Assembly: GCF_002205645.1 (NCBI RefSeq)
Contig: NZ_NIOF01000018.1
Coordinates: forward strand, 1 to 64,000
DNA: 64,000 bases
Source of the DNA: Roseateles aquatilis
GTDB lineage: Bacteria > Pseudomonadota > Gammaproteobacteria > Burkholderiales > Burkholderiaceae_C
Reading direction: 5' to 3'
Shown piece by piece: positions 1 through 8,049 of this stretch (the first letter of the stretch is position 1; each line of letters opens with the position of its first letter). Made by a program: the position numbers and the translations under genes. The notes beneath the pieces are model-generated. The model did not search any database. It was not told where the DNA came from and saw nothing but the letters and a program-made list of their open reading frames with translations.

Positions 1-1
1 T

Positions 2-736
2 ATGGGCGGCTGGGGCGAGAGCTCTTGGCAAGCCGTGGCGGTGCATGGGGTGGTGGGGTGTGTGACCTCGATGACCGGAGGTGGGAAATGCGGGCCTGGA
101 ATGTTGAGCGCAGGGTTCTCACAAGCTGCGATTGATTTCAAGAATGATCTCGGTGAGATGCTCGGCGGACGACTGATTGGTGGAGCGATCGCCAGCGCGG
201 TCATCGGAGGTACGGCCTCGGTGTTGGGCGGTGGGAAATTCGCGAACGGTGCAGAAACGGCGGCCTTTGGTTATCTATTCAACTGTGCTCGACATGCTTC
301 CTGTTGGAAAGTGCCCAACGATAAGGAAGCCAATTTCTATCGATATGGCACTCCTGCAAATGGTGAGGGTTCTTATGCCCAGGCCGGCGCTTTGGCTGTC
401 ATCTACAATCTGGATCACAATTGGGGTGAAATCGATCTCCGGCGCATCGGCATTGGAAATGTGAGCCTGGCCGACGATTCGGTGTTCCCTCCTCACAGCT
501 CCCACCGCGACGGACTTCAGATCGATATTCGCCCGATCCGGATCGATGGAAAGGAAACTGGCGTCAGCTGGCAAAGTCCTCAGTACGACCGGGCGGCGAC
601 GCAGCGGATGGTGGATATCCTGAAGAATAATCCGGATGTGGTGAAAGTGTATTTCAACGACCCTAATATCAAGGGAGTTGCGCCCTTGAAAGGCCATGAT
701 GATCACCTCCATATTGAGGTAAGGAAAGGCAAATGA
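2..736 (+). CDS. C-terminal part of a polymorphic toxin with a LAS-type peptidoglycan metallopeptidase domain (5' truncated by window edge)
   Basis: Only the end of this gene is inside the window, so the first in-frame ATG is probably internal. Residues 1-95 of the visible part are the glycine/alanine-rich pre-toxin stretch typical of Rhs and haemagglutinin-type polymorphic toxins (GGGK repeats, GGKFANGAETAAFGYLFN). The last ~145 residues look like a LAS peptidase (MepA/M15/M74 type): a SxHxxGxxxD motif (H168, D175) and a C-terminal HDDHLH motif (H235, H237) would form the zinc site. These enzymes cut peptidoglycan peptide cross-links, so the predicted target is the periplasm of a competitor. 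The stop overlaps the next gene by ATGA. Base composition is visibly AT-richer than the rest of the window, suggesting acquisition. The delivery system (Rhs/T6SS or two-partner secretion) cannot be told from this fragment. Confidence 0.8.
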   Translation: MGGWGESSWQAVAVHGVVGCVTSMTGGGKCGPGMLSAGFSQAAIDFKNDLGEMLGGRLIGGAIASAVIGGTASVLGGGKFANGAETAAFGYLFNCARHASCWKVPNDKEANFYRYGTPANGEGSYAQAGALAVIYNLDHNWGEIDLRRIGIGNVSLADDSVFPPHSSHRDGLQIDIRPIRIDGKETGVSWQSPQYDRAATQRMVDILKNNPDVVKVYFNDPNIKGVAPLKGHDDHLHIEVRKGK

Positions 737-1089
737 GGATTTCAAGCGTTCGCGTGGTGCTATCCTTCTTCACAATTTTTTGGTGTGGGATGGTGCCGGC
801 TCAGGAATATAAGTCGTTGCAAGGCAGGTACGCTGTTTCAGGAGCCCATTTGGTCGATCCTATGCCTGGGGAGAAGCGCGATCGTGCGGTTTTCTTTATC
901 GAAGGGCAAGCGGCAATTGATATGTACAACGGTATGTCGCAGAAGCCCGCCAAGGATCGCTGTGCCGCCGATCTGACTTCAAAAAGCGCCGGAAATCTTG
1001 TTTGCTCCAAGACAGACGATAATAAGTTTTTCTGCTCGTTTGCGGTAAGTATGAAAGATGGGCGAACACTGAATGGTCGAACCTGCTGA
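733..1089 (+). CDS. Small exported Cys-containing protein, candidate immunity protein for the upstream toxin
   Basis: 118 residues. The first ~23 residues are a signal peptide (basic start, hydrophobic core, ending near VPAQ). The mature part is about 95 residues and has four cysteines in its second half, ending in a C-terminal Cys, which fits a disulfide-bonded periplasmic fold. I do not recognise the family. It starts inside the stop codon of the toxin gene (ATGA), so the two are translationally coupled, as is usual for effector/immunity pairs. An immunity protein that is exported makes sense because the toxin domain is predicted to attack peptidoglycan. The immunity role is inferred from position, size and export. 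The gene shares the lower G+C of the toxin tail. Confidence 0.7.
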   Translation: MRISSVRVVLSFFTIFWCGMVPAQEYKSLQGRYAVSGAHLVDPMPGEKRDRAVFFIEGQAAIDMYNGMSQKPAKDRCAADLTSKSAGNLVCSKTDDNKFFCSFAVSMKDGRTLNGRTC

Positions 1090-1248
1090 GAGGGATTGAG
1101 TTAAGGCGACTCACCCGATGCCAAAGTTGGCATGTGCCCTTGATGCTGCGCTACGGTTGACGGCTGCCTTCTGGGGCCGAGGTGGATGTGCATCAGCGTC
1201 CCCAAACTTCGCGTAATCCCTCTCCTGGTGCCCCGATGCACCACCTAA

Positions 1249-1260
1249 GATAGCGCTATC
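1249..1260. promoter_or_regulatory. LacI/GntR-type operator, distal copy
   Basis: A perfect 12-bp palindrome GATAGCGCTATC. The central AGCGCT core is characteristic of LacI-family operators. It is repeated 110 bp downstream at the gntK start, so a repressor could bind both sites and loop the DNA. The regulator gene itself is not in the window. Confidence 0.7.
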
Positions 1261-1358
1261 CCATCTTGGTGAGCCATCCCTGGATGGGCCTTCTCTCCAG
1301 TGACAAGGACCTGACGGCGACCTCGGATCTCCCGATCGCCGTCTCTTTTCAGAATTCG

Positions 1359-1372
1359 GGATAGCGCTATCC
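1359..1372. promoter_or_regulatory. LacI/GntR-type operator, proximal copy abutting the gntK start codon
   Basis: A perfect 14-bp palindrome GGATAGCGCTATCC containing the same 12-bp core as the site at 1249-1260. It ends one base before the ATG at 1374, where the ribosome-binding site would normally be. No Shine-Dalgarno sequence is visible, so either the transcript starts very close to the ATG or translation begins at a later ATG (1428). Confidence 0.7.
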
Positions 1373-1373
1373 A

Positions 1374-1922
1374 ATGACCCCCACCGCCGCCAACGCAGCA
1401 TCCATTTCCGCCCGCGCCATCGTCGTGATGGGCGTGGCCGGTTGCGGCAAGACCAGCGTGGGCCAGGGGCTCGCGACGGCGCTCGGGTGGGTGTTCATCG
1501 AGGGCGACGCCCATCATTCGCCGGCCTCGATCGCCAAGATGCAGGCCGGTCAGGCGCTCACCGACGAGGACCGCTGGGGTTGGCTGGAACGGCTCGGGCA
1601 GATGCTCGCCGACCAGGCCCCAGTGGTGCTCAGTTGCTCGGCGCTCAAGCGCGCTTATCGCGACCGGTTGCGCCTGGCCTGTCCGGCGCTGCGCTTCGTG
1701 TTCATCGACATCGACAAGGCGCTCGCGCTCCAGCGCGTGGCCGATCGCGCCGATCGTCATTTCTTCTCGGCCAGCCTCGTCGACAGCCAGTTCACCACGC
1801 TTGAATCGCCGATCGGCGAGCCAGGCGTCGTGACCGTGCCGGCGACGCTGGCGCTATCGGCGCAGGTCGAGCGAGCGCTCGATCTGCTGACCCCGCGGAA
1901 CAACCAGGAGACTCGACCATGA
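1374..1922 (+). CDS. gntK: Gluconokinase
   Basis: 182 residues. Phosphorylates D-gluconate to 6-phosphogluconate with ATP, feeding the Entner-Doudoroff or pentose phosphate pathway in the cytoplasm. The P-loop GVAGCGKTS lies at residues 20-28 and the EGDAHHS segment matches the substrate region of the GntK family; length is normal. It is the first gene of an operon with a TRAP transporter: its stop overlaps the DctQ start (ATGA). Two identical LacI-type operators lie upstream, one touching the start codon, so repression relieved by gluconate or 6-phosphogluconate is likely. The start at 1374 gives a 19-residue leader before the P-loop strand; a later ATG at 1428 would leave no room for that strand. 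Confidence 0.9.
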   Translation: MTPTAANAASISARAIVVMGVAGCGKTSVGQGLATALGWVFIEGDAHHSPASIAKMQAGQALTDEDRWGWLERLGQMLADQAPVVLSCSALKRAYRDRLRLACPALRFVFIDIDKALALQRVADRADRHFFSASLVDSQFTTLESPIGEPGVVTVPATLALSAQVERALDLLTPRNNQETRP

Positions 1923-2458
1923 CCGCCTCCGCGCAGGATCCCCAACCGACGAAACCGTCCTCGCAAGACCAACCGCGCTCCCGCTGGCAGACCGCCAGCG
2001 AGGCCGCGATGGCCTTGTGCCTGGGCGTGATGGCGTTGGCCGTCTTCATCAACGTCGTGCTGCGCTACGGCTTTGGCAGCGGCGTCGCGGCGAGCGAGGA
2101 ACTCTCCCGCCTGCTGTTCGTGTGGATGGTCTTCATCGGCGCCACCGCCGCCTATCCGCGCGGCGAGCACATGGCCTTCACCAGCCTGCTGTTGCCGCTG
2201 CGTCGCAAGCCGCGCGCGCTGACGGCGATCACGGCGCTGATCCGCGTCTCGGTGATCGTCGCGGCCGGGCTGGTCGCGTGGGGCGCATGGCAGCAGGTGA
2301 TCGTGGGCATGGACAGCAACTCCGTCGTGCTGGGCTACTCCAACGCGCTGCTGCCGTTGCCAGCGCTGCTGTCCTGCGTGGCGATCGCGGTGATGGCGCT
2401 GTGGGAGCTGGCGCGCAACAAGCCGCTCGATCTTGAGCACGAGTCGGACGTCGAGTGA
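1919..2458 (+). CDS. dctQ: TRAP transporter small membrane subunit (DctQ family)
   Basis: 179 residues with four hydrophobic segments after a polar N-terminus, the layout of the DctQ subunit of tripartite ATP-independent periplasmic transporters. The segment SGVAASEELSRLLFVWMVFIG is a typical DctQ signature region. It pairs with the large DctM permease encoded immediately downstream and sits in the inner membrane. The start codon overlaps the gntK stop, so the kinase and transporter are co-translated. That placement argues the substrate is gluconate or a related sugar acid instead of a C4-dicarboxylate; this is inference from context. Confidence 0.9.
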   Translation: MTASAQDPQPTKPSSQDQPRSRWQTASEAAMALCLGVMALAVFINVVLRYGFGSGVAASEELSRLLFVWMVFIGATAAYPRGEHMAFTSLLLPLRRKPRALTAITALIRVSVIVAAGLVAWGAWQQVIVGMDSNSVVLGYSNALLPLPALLSCVAIAVMALWELARNKPLDLEHESDVE

Positions 2459-2474
2459 GGGCAGGGCGGACATC

Positions 2475-3767
2475 ATGAGCAACGAAGCACTTTCCTTCCT
2501 CGTCTTCTGCGGCGGCATGCTGCTGCTGATGGGCATCGGCATCCCGATGGCCTTCGCGCTGGTGCTGACCGGCGCCGGCATGGCCTGGGCGCTGGATTTC
2601 TGGGACACCCAGCTGCTGGCGCAGAACCTCGTCGCCGGCATCGACAGCTTCCCGCTGCTGGCCGTGCCCTTCTTCATCCTGGCCGGCGAGTTGATGAACG
2701 CCGGCGGCATCAGCCGCCGCATCATCCAGATGGCGCAGGCGTGGGTCGGGCACATCCGCGGCGGGCTGGGCTTCGTCGCGATCGGCGCCGCGGTGCTGAT
2801 GGCCAGCATGAGCGGATCGGCCCTGGCCGACACGGCCGCGCTGGCCACCATCCTGCTGCCGATGATGCGCGCCCATGGCTACCCGATGGCGACCTCCGCC
2901 GGCCTGATCGCGTCGGGCGGCATCATCGCGCCGATCATCCCGCCGTCGATGCCGTTCGTGATCTATGGCGTCACGACCAACACCTCGATCTCGGCGCTGT
3001 TCATCTCCGGCATCGTGCCTGGGCTGTTCATGGGCCTGGGCCTGCTGATCGCGTGGAAGCTGCAGCTGCGCAAGATCGACCTGCCGCCCGGTCAGCCGCT
3101 GCCGATGGCCGATCGCCTCAAGGCCACCGCCAAGGCGTTCTGGGCGCTGCTGATGCCGATGATCATCATCGGCGGCATGAAGACCGGCGTCTTCACGCCG
3201 ACCGAGGCCGCCGTCGTGGCCGCGTTCTACGCGCTGGTGGTGAGCTTCCTCGTCCATCGCGAGATGAGCCTGCGCGACCTGCACGGCGTGCTGGTGCGCG
3301 CGGCCAAGACGACCGCGATCGTGATGTTCCTGTGCGCCGGCGCGCAGGTCGCCAGCTACATGATCACCCTGGCCGACCTGCCCGGCGTGCTGAGCGGCTG
3401 GCTCGGCGGCCTGATCGAATCGCCGCGGCTGCTGATGGCGCTGATGATGGTGATCCTCGTGCTGATCGGCACCGCGCTCGACCTGACGCCGACGATCCTG
3501 ATCTTCGCGCCGGTGATGCTGCCCATCGCCGTCAAGGCCGGCATCGACCCGGTGTACTTCGGCCTGATGTTCGTGCTCAACGGCGCGATCGGCCTGATCA
3601 CGCCGCCGGTGGGCACGGTGCTGAACGTCGTGGCCGGTGTCGGCCGGATGTCGATGCACCAGGTCATCAAGGGCGTGAATCCGTTCCTGATCACCTATAC
3701 GCTGATCCTCGTGCTGTTCACCGCGTTCCCGCAACTCGTCATCGCGCCGATGAAATGGATGCGCTGA
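2475..3767 (+). CDS. dctM: TRAP transporter large permease (DctM family)
   Basis: 430 residues, the usual DctM length, with about 12 hydrophobic segments. It forms the ion-coupled permease channel of a TRAP system. Recognisable family features are the early GIPMAFAL segment, the SGSALADTAALATILLPMM region, the GGIIAPIIPPSMPFVIYG loop and a late LITPPVGTVLNVV motif. I chose the ATG at 2475, preceded by a GGGCGGA ribosome-binding site; an upstream in-frame ATG at 2433 would overlap dctQ by 26 bases and add residues without family resemblance. Operon with gntK, dctQ and dctP. Confidence 0.93.
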   Translation: MSNEALSFLVFCGGMLLLMGIGIPMAFALVLTGAGMAWALDFWDTQLLAQNLVAGIDSFPLLAVPFFILAGELMNAGGISRRIIQMAQAWVGHIRGGLGFVAIGAAVLMASMSGSALADTAALATILLPMMRAHGYPMATSAGLIASGGIIAPIIPPSMPFVIYGVTTNTSISALFISGIVPGLFMGLGLLIAWKLQLRKIDLPPGQPLPMADRLKATAKAFWALLMPMIIIGGMKTGVFTPTEAAVVAAFYALVVSFLVHREMSLRDLHGVLVRAAKTTAIVMFLCAGAQVASYMITLADLPGVLSGWLGGLIESPRLLMALMMVILVLIGTALDLTPTILIFAPVMLPIAVKAGIDPVYFGLMFVLNGAIGLITPPVGTVLNVVAGVGRMSMHQVIKGVNPFLITYTLILVLFTAFPQLVIAPMKWMR

Positions 3768-3825
3768 TCGGCGGCCTATCGGCCGACGCCCCAAGACCCC
3801 CGACAACGACCCAGGAGACACCCCC

Positions 3826-4854
3826 ATGAAGACGCTCACCCTGTCCCGTCGCCTCGCCTTGATCGCCGCCGCCGCGCTGGCCGTGACTGCCACGACCTCG
3901 GCGCAGGCCGCCGACATCAAGCCGCGCCTGATCCGTTTCGGCTACGGGCTGGCGGAGAACAGCAACCAGGGCCGCGCGGTGAAGGTCTTCGCCGACGAGG
4001 TGCAGAAGCTCTCCGGCGGCAAGATGCGCGTGCGCGCGATCGGCGGCGCGGCGCTGGGGCCCGACACGCAGATGCAGCAGGCGCTGATCGGCGGCGCGCA
4101 GGAAATGATGGTGGGATCGACCGCGACGCTGGTCGGCATCGCCAAGGAAATGGCGCTGTGGGATACGCCCTTCCTCGTCAACAACGTGCGCGAGGCCGAT
4201 GCGCTGCTCGACGGCCCGGTCGGCGACAAGGTCCGCGGCAAGCTGGCCGAGAAGGGCATGGTCGGCCTGGCCTACTGGGAAAACGGCTTCCGCAACCTGA
4301 CCAACAGCAAGCACGCGGTCACGAAGCTCGAAGACCTCAACGGCATCAAGCTGCGCGTGATGCAGAACAACGTCTTCCTCGACAGCTTCAAGCAACTGGG
4401 CGCGAACGCGGTGCCGCTGCCGTATTCGGAGCTGTTCACCGCGCTGGAGACGAATGCCGTCGACGGCCAGGAGAACCCGTACAACACCATCCTGTCGGCC
4501 AAGTTCTACGAGGTCCAGAAGTACCTGACCGTGACCAACCACGTCTACAGCCCGTGGATCGTGACCGTCAGCCGCAAGTTCTGGGACGGCCTGTCCAAGG
4601 ACGAGCAGGCCGTGCTGCAGCAGGCCGCGATCAAGAGCCGCGACTTCGAGCGCAAGGACACGCGCGATGAAGCCGCGAAGGCGCTGGCCGAGCTCAAGAC
4701 CAAGGGCATGCAGGTCAACGAGCTCAGCGCCGCCGAGGCCGCGCGGATGCGGGACAAGCTGACCCGCGTGAACGCGGGCATCGCGACGCAGGTGGGCATG
4801 GACCTGTGGAACGAGACCCAGGGGCAACTGGCGAAGCTGCGCGCGGGCAAGTGA
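3826..4854 (+). CDS. dctP: TRAP transporter substrate-binding protein (DctP family)
   Basis: 342 residues. The N-terminal signal peptide ends near TTSAQA-A (about residue 28), so the mature protein is periplasmic. It captures the substrate and delivers it to DctQM. Family features include the FADEVQKLSGGKMRV segment, the GLAYWENGFRNLTNS region and the conserved arginine in LNGIKLRVMQN that binds the substrate carboxylate in this family. It closes the gntK-dctQ-dctM-dctP operon, 58 bp after dctM, with an AGGAG-type ribosome-binding site. A sugar acid such as gluconate is the likeliest ligand given the kinase in the operon. Confidence 0.92.
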   Translation: MKTLTLSRRLALIAAAALAVTATTSAQAADIKPRLIRFGYGLAENSNQGRAVKVFADEVQKLSGGKMRVRAIGGAALGPDTQMQQALIGGAQEMMVGSTATLVGIAKEMALWDTPFLVNNVREADALLDGPVGDKVRGKLAEKGMVGLAYWENGFRNLTNSKHAVTKLEDLNGIKLRVMQNNVFLDSFKQLGANAVPLPYSELFTALETNAVDGQENPYNTILSAKFYEVQKYLTVTNHVYSPWIVTVSRKFWDGLSKDEQAVLQQAAIKSRDFERKDTRDEAAKALAELKTKGMQVNELSAAEAARMRDKLTRVNAGIATQVGMDLWNETQGQLAKLRAGK

Positions 4855-5050
4855 ACGCGGGACGGGCGCGCCGCCGCTGTCCGCTCGGCGACACGCCCGC
4901 TCGGTGTTTTCCCGGCCCGGCTCCGCGCACGAATGCGCGTCCCGACCGTCGCGTCCTGCCAAAACGAAACGTCACCAACCGTAACCACCGCCTATCATCG
5001 TTCGAGCCCCTTCCTTCAAGTTCCCTTCAAGAGCCCTTGGCGGATCACGG

Positions 5051-5887
5051 ATGCATCGACGACACCTGGCCCTGCTGGGTCTGGCCTGGCTGAGCGGCGC
5101 GCGCGCCGCGGGCCGCGCCGCCTTGCCCCCTCCCGCGCCCTCGGCGCCGCTGCCGGCGATCGCGCCGGGCATGGGGCCGTCCGCGGGCTTCGGGTCGTCG
5201 ACTGCGTCGCTGCGCCTGTTGAGCGAAGAATTCCCCCCGGTGAATTTCACCGAGGGCGGTCTTGCGCGGGGCCTGGCCGTGGACATCGTGCAGGCGATTC
5301 AGCAGCGGCTGGGCCAGGCGCTGCCGATCGAGTTCATGCCCTGGGCGCGCGCGTTCCGCGAGGCGCAGGAGGGGCCGCCCGCCGCGCTTTTTTCCGCCGC
5401 GCGGATCCCCGAGCGCGAGAAGCTCTTCCATTGGGTCGGGCCGATCGTGACCTTCCAGAGCACCTTCTACGCGCGCGCCGGCAGCCGCATCCGGCTGCGC
5501 TCGCTGGCCGCGGCCAGGCAGATCTCCAAGGTGCTGGTCGTGCGTGACTGGTACACGCTGGCGCAGTTGCAATCGGCGGGCTTCCGCAACCTGCAGCAGA
5601 TCAGCGATCCGGTACAGGGCGTGCGCATGCTGGCGGCGGGCCGGGCACCGCTGTTCGCGGCGGAGAAGCTGACGATGCCGAGCACGCTGGCGCAGGCGGG
5701 CCTGCCGGCGGACGCGCTGGAGGAAGTCTTCAGCTTCGCCAGCACGGCGGGCTATATTGCCTTCTCCCGGAACACACCGCCCGGCACCGTGGCGGCGTGG
5801 CAGGCGCAGCTCAACGAGCTCAAGCGCGACGGCAGCTTTCAGGCGATTCACAAGCGCTGGCTGCCGAACGACGCGCCACCGCGCTGA
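5051..5887 (+). CDS. Periplasmic solute-binding protein, family 3
   Basis: 278 residues. A short signal peptide (MHRRHLALLGLAWLSGARA) is followed by a proline/alanine-rich linker and then a family-3 binding-protein fold: LRLLSEEFPPVNFTEGG, GLAVDIVQAI and FMPWARAFREAQEG are typical of the subgroup of amino-acid-like binding proteins that often occur without their own ABC permease. No permease or ATPase gene is adjacent, so it may serve a remote transporter or act in sensing; the ligand is unknown. It lies about 200 bp after dctP and 23 bp before the patatin gene, in the same direction. Confidence 0.75.
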   Translation: MHRRHLALLGLAWLSGARAAGRAALPPPAPSAPLPAIAPGMGPSAGFGSSTASLRLLSEEFPPVNFTEGGLARGLAVDIVQAIQQRLGQALPIEFMPWARAFREAQEGPPAALFSAARIPEREKLFHWVGPIVTFQSTFYARAGSRIRLRSLAAARQISKVLVVRDWYTLAQLQSAGFRNLQQISDPVQGVRMLAAGRAPLFAAEKLTMPSTLAQAGLPADALEEVFSFASTAGYIAFSRNTPPGTVAAWQAQLNELKRDGSFQAIHKRWLPNDAPPR

Positions 5888-5910
5888 CCACCATCGCCGG
5901 CACGCACCTC

Positions 5911-7038
5911 ATGCCGACTCCCGCCCGACCGCTCCGCAAGAATCCCGCTCCCTCGCTGGACGAATCGGCCGCTGCTGGTGGGCTGCGGTCCATCGACCTC
6001 GCCCTGCAGGGTGGCGGCTCCCACGGCGCCTTCACCTGGGGCGTGCTGGACGCGCTGCTGGAGGACGGCACGCTGCTTTTCGACGGTGTCTCCGGCACCA
6101 GCGCCGGCGCGATGAACGCGGCGGTGATGGCGACGGGCTTCGCGCAGGGCGGGGCGCTCGGGGCGCGGCAGGCGATGTCGCGGTTCTGGCAGGACGTGTC
6201 GGGCGTGCCGGCGTGTTTCGACGCCGTCGGCCGCACGGCCGCGCCCGGCGCACCTCCGCGGCCCGAGATGCCGGCCTGGTTCTACAACCGCAGCGCCTGG
6301 CCCGGCTACGCCGCCTGGGAAGCCTGGCTGCGGCTGTGGAGCCCGTACGAGCTCAACCCGTTCAACCTCGATCCGCTGCGCGACATCGTCCGGCGGCACG
6401 TCGACATCGACGCCATCCGCAAGGGGCCGATCAAGGTCTTCGTCACCGCGACCTCGGTGCGCACCGGCCAGCCGCGCGTGTTCAGCGGCGACGACCTGAG
6501 CATCGAGGCGTTGATGGCCTCGGCCTGCCTGCCGCAAAGCGCGCAGACGGTGGTGATCGACGGCGAGCCGTTCTGGGACGGCGGCTTCTCCGGCAACCCC
6601 GCGCTGTGGCCGCTGGTCTACGGCACGCGGTCGGACGATGTGCTGCTGATTCAGATCAATCCGCGCGAGCACGCCGGCATCCCGCGCACGGCCGCCGAAA
6701 TCGACGATCGCATCAACGAGATCACTTTCAACGCCAGCCTGGTCGCGGAGATGCGCGCGATCTTCTTCGTGCAGCGGCTGCTGCGCGACCGGCGCATCGA
6801 TCCGACGCATTACAAGCAGATGCGGCTGCACCGCGTGGCCGACGAGGACGGCCTGGCGCCGTTCGGCGCGTCGAGCAAGCTCAACACCGATCCCGGGCTG
6901 CTGACGGCGCTCTTCGCGCTCGGGCGCACCGCGGCGCAGAAGTGGCTGGTGACCTGCGCCGGCAAGGTCGGGCGTGAGAGCTCGCTGGACATCGGCGAGG
7001 TGTTCCTGGCGAATCGGGTCAAGGGCGCCAAGACCTAG
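5911..7038 (+). CDS. Patatin-like phospholipase
   Basis: 375 residues. Patatin-family serine acyl hydrolase with the oxyanion loop GGGSHG (residues 34-39), the nucleophile elbow GTSAG (Ser64) and the catalytic aspartate in DGG (Asp223), so the Ser-Asp dyad is intact. There is no signal peptide, so a cytoplasmic enzyme acting on membrane lipids or acyl-CoA-like substrates is expected; this RssA-like type also resembles the patatins found near polyhydroxyalkanoate genes. I chose the ATG at 5911. The frame remains open upstream into the preceding binding-protein gene, but those residues do not belong to the family. Confidence 0.88.
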   Translation: MPTPARPLRKNPAPSLDESAAAGGLRSIDLALQGGGSHGAFTWGVLDALLEDGTLLFDGVSGTSAGAMNAAVMATGFAQGGALGARQAMSRFWQDVSGVPACFDAVGRTAAPGAPPRPEMPAWFYNRSAWPGYAAWEAWLRLWSPYELNPFNLDPLRDIVRRHVDIDAIRKGPIKVFVTATSVRTGQPRVFSGDDLSIEALMASACLPQSAQTVVIDGEPFWDGGFSGNPALWPLVYGTRSDDVLLIQINPREHAGIPRTAAEIDDRINEITFNASLVAEMRAIFFVQRLLRDRRIDPTHYKQMRLHRVADEDGLAPFGASSKLNTDPGLLTALFALGRTAAQKWLVTCAGKVGRESSLDIGEVFLANRVKGAKT

Positions 7039-7322
7039 GGATCCTGGCCCTGGCCTGCAGGGACGTGAGCGTCCAGGCGCGAAGTCCGGCGCAACACCTG
7101 ACCCCATGCGGCGCGCCGTGTGCCGTCGCCCGGTCCCAGGCTCGCGCAAGTCCATCGGGGGCGAAGGCCTACTCGGCGCGCGGCTTGGGCGGGGCGGGGC
7201 TTGCGATGAGAATCGGAGCCCCTGTTCCCCGTCCCACGCACCAGCGACCCTTGGGGGGGAGGTCTGCTCATGCAGGCATTCCTTCGGCAGCACGACGCGG
7301 TGGGCTCCACCTGGAGTCGTGC

Positions 7323-7952
7323 ATGTCCCATTCCCTTCCTCCGTTGCCCTACGCCTTCGACGCGCTCGAACCCCACATCGACGCGCGGACGATGGAGATC
7401 CATCACGCGAAGCATCATCAAACTTACGTCAACGGCTTGAACGCGGCCGTCGACGGCACGGCCTTCGCGCACTTGCCGGTCGAGGCGCTGATCGCGCGCC
7501 TGGACGAACTGCCCGCTGCGCTGCGGGGCCCGGTGCGCAACCATGGCGGCGGTCACGCCAATCACAGCCTGTTCTGGACCGTGATGGCGCCCGCCGGGCA
7601 GGGCGGCGGAGGATCGCCGGGCGGCGCGCTGGCTGCGGCGATCGATCGCGACCTGGGCGGCCAGGCCGCCTTCCAGGACGCCTTCACCAAGGCCGCGCTG
7701 ACGCGTTTCGGCAGCGGCTGGGCGTGGCTGGTGGTCGGCGCCGACGGCAAGCTCGCGGTGGAGAGCAGCGCCAATCAGGACAGCCCGCTGATGCCCGGCG
7801 TCGGCTCGGGCGCCACGCCCATCCTCGGCCTGGACGTCTGGGAGCACGCCTACTACCTGCGGTACCAGAACCGCCGGCCCGAGTACGTCGCGGCGTTCTA
7901 CCAGGTCGTGAACTGGACCGAGGTGGCGCGGCGCTTCGACGCGGCGCGCTGA
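7323..7952 (+). CDS. sodA: Superoxide dismutase, Mn/Fe family (Mn-type residues)
   Basis: 209 residues. Converts superoxide to hydrogen peroxide and oxygen in the cytoplasm (no signal peptide). The four metal ligands are present: His27, His81 (GHANHSLFW), Asp171 and His175 (DVWEHAYYL). A glycine-rich GGGHANH segment and Gln152 in SANQDSPL are the pattern of manganese enzymes, whereas iron enzymes carry the outer-sphere Gln in the first half. The ATG at 7323 has a GGAG ribosome-binding site six bases upstream. The 284-bp region before it, after the patatin gene, holds no other convincing gene. Confidence 0.92.
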   Translation: MSHSLPPLPYAFDALEPHIDARTMEIHHAKHHQTYVNGLNAAVDGTAFAHLPVEALIARLDELPAALRGPVRNHGGGHANHSLFWTVMAPAGQGGGGSPGGALAAAIDRDLGGQAAFQDAFTKAALTRFGSGWAWLVVGADGKLAVESSANQDSPLMPGVGSGATPILGLDVWEHAYYLRYQNRRPEYVAAFYQVVNWTEVARRFDAAR

Positions 7953-8049
7953 CGGACGACCCCGCCGGCATCGATGTCGATGGCGGTTCGTGTTGGCGTT
8001 GGCGGTGGCGGCGCGAGGACTGCCCGCGCGCCTGTGCCGGTCCCGGACC

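Noticed and set aside
1111-1401. A minus-strand open frame opposite the gntK promoter region
   Set aside because: Proline/arginine-rich translation without domain or ribosome-binding site, spanning two operators; treated as non-coding.
5797-5910. Upstream extension of the patatin gene into the preceding binding-protein gene
   Set aside because: The added residues overlap a conserved coding sequence in another frame and do not resemble patatin N-termini; the ATG at 5911 fits better.
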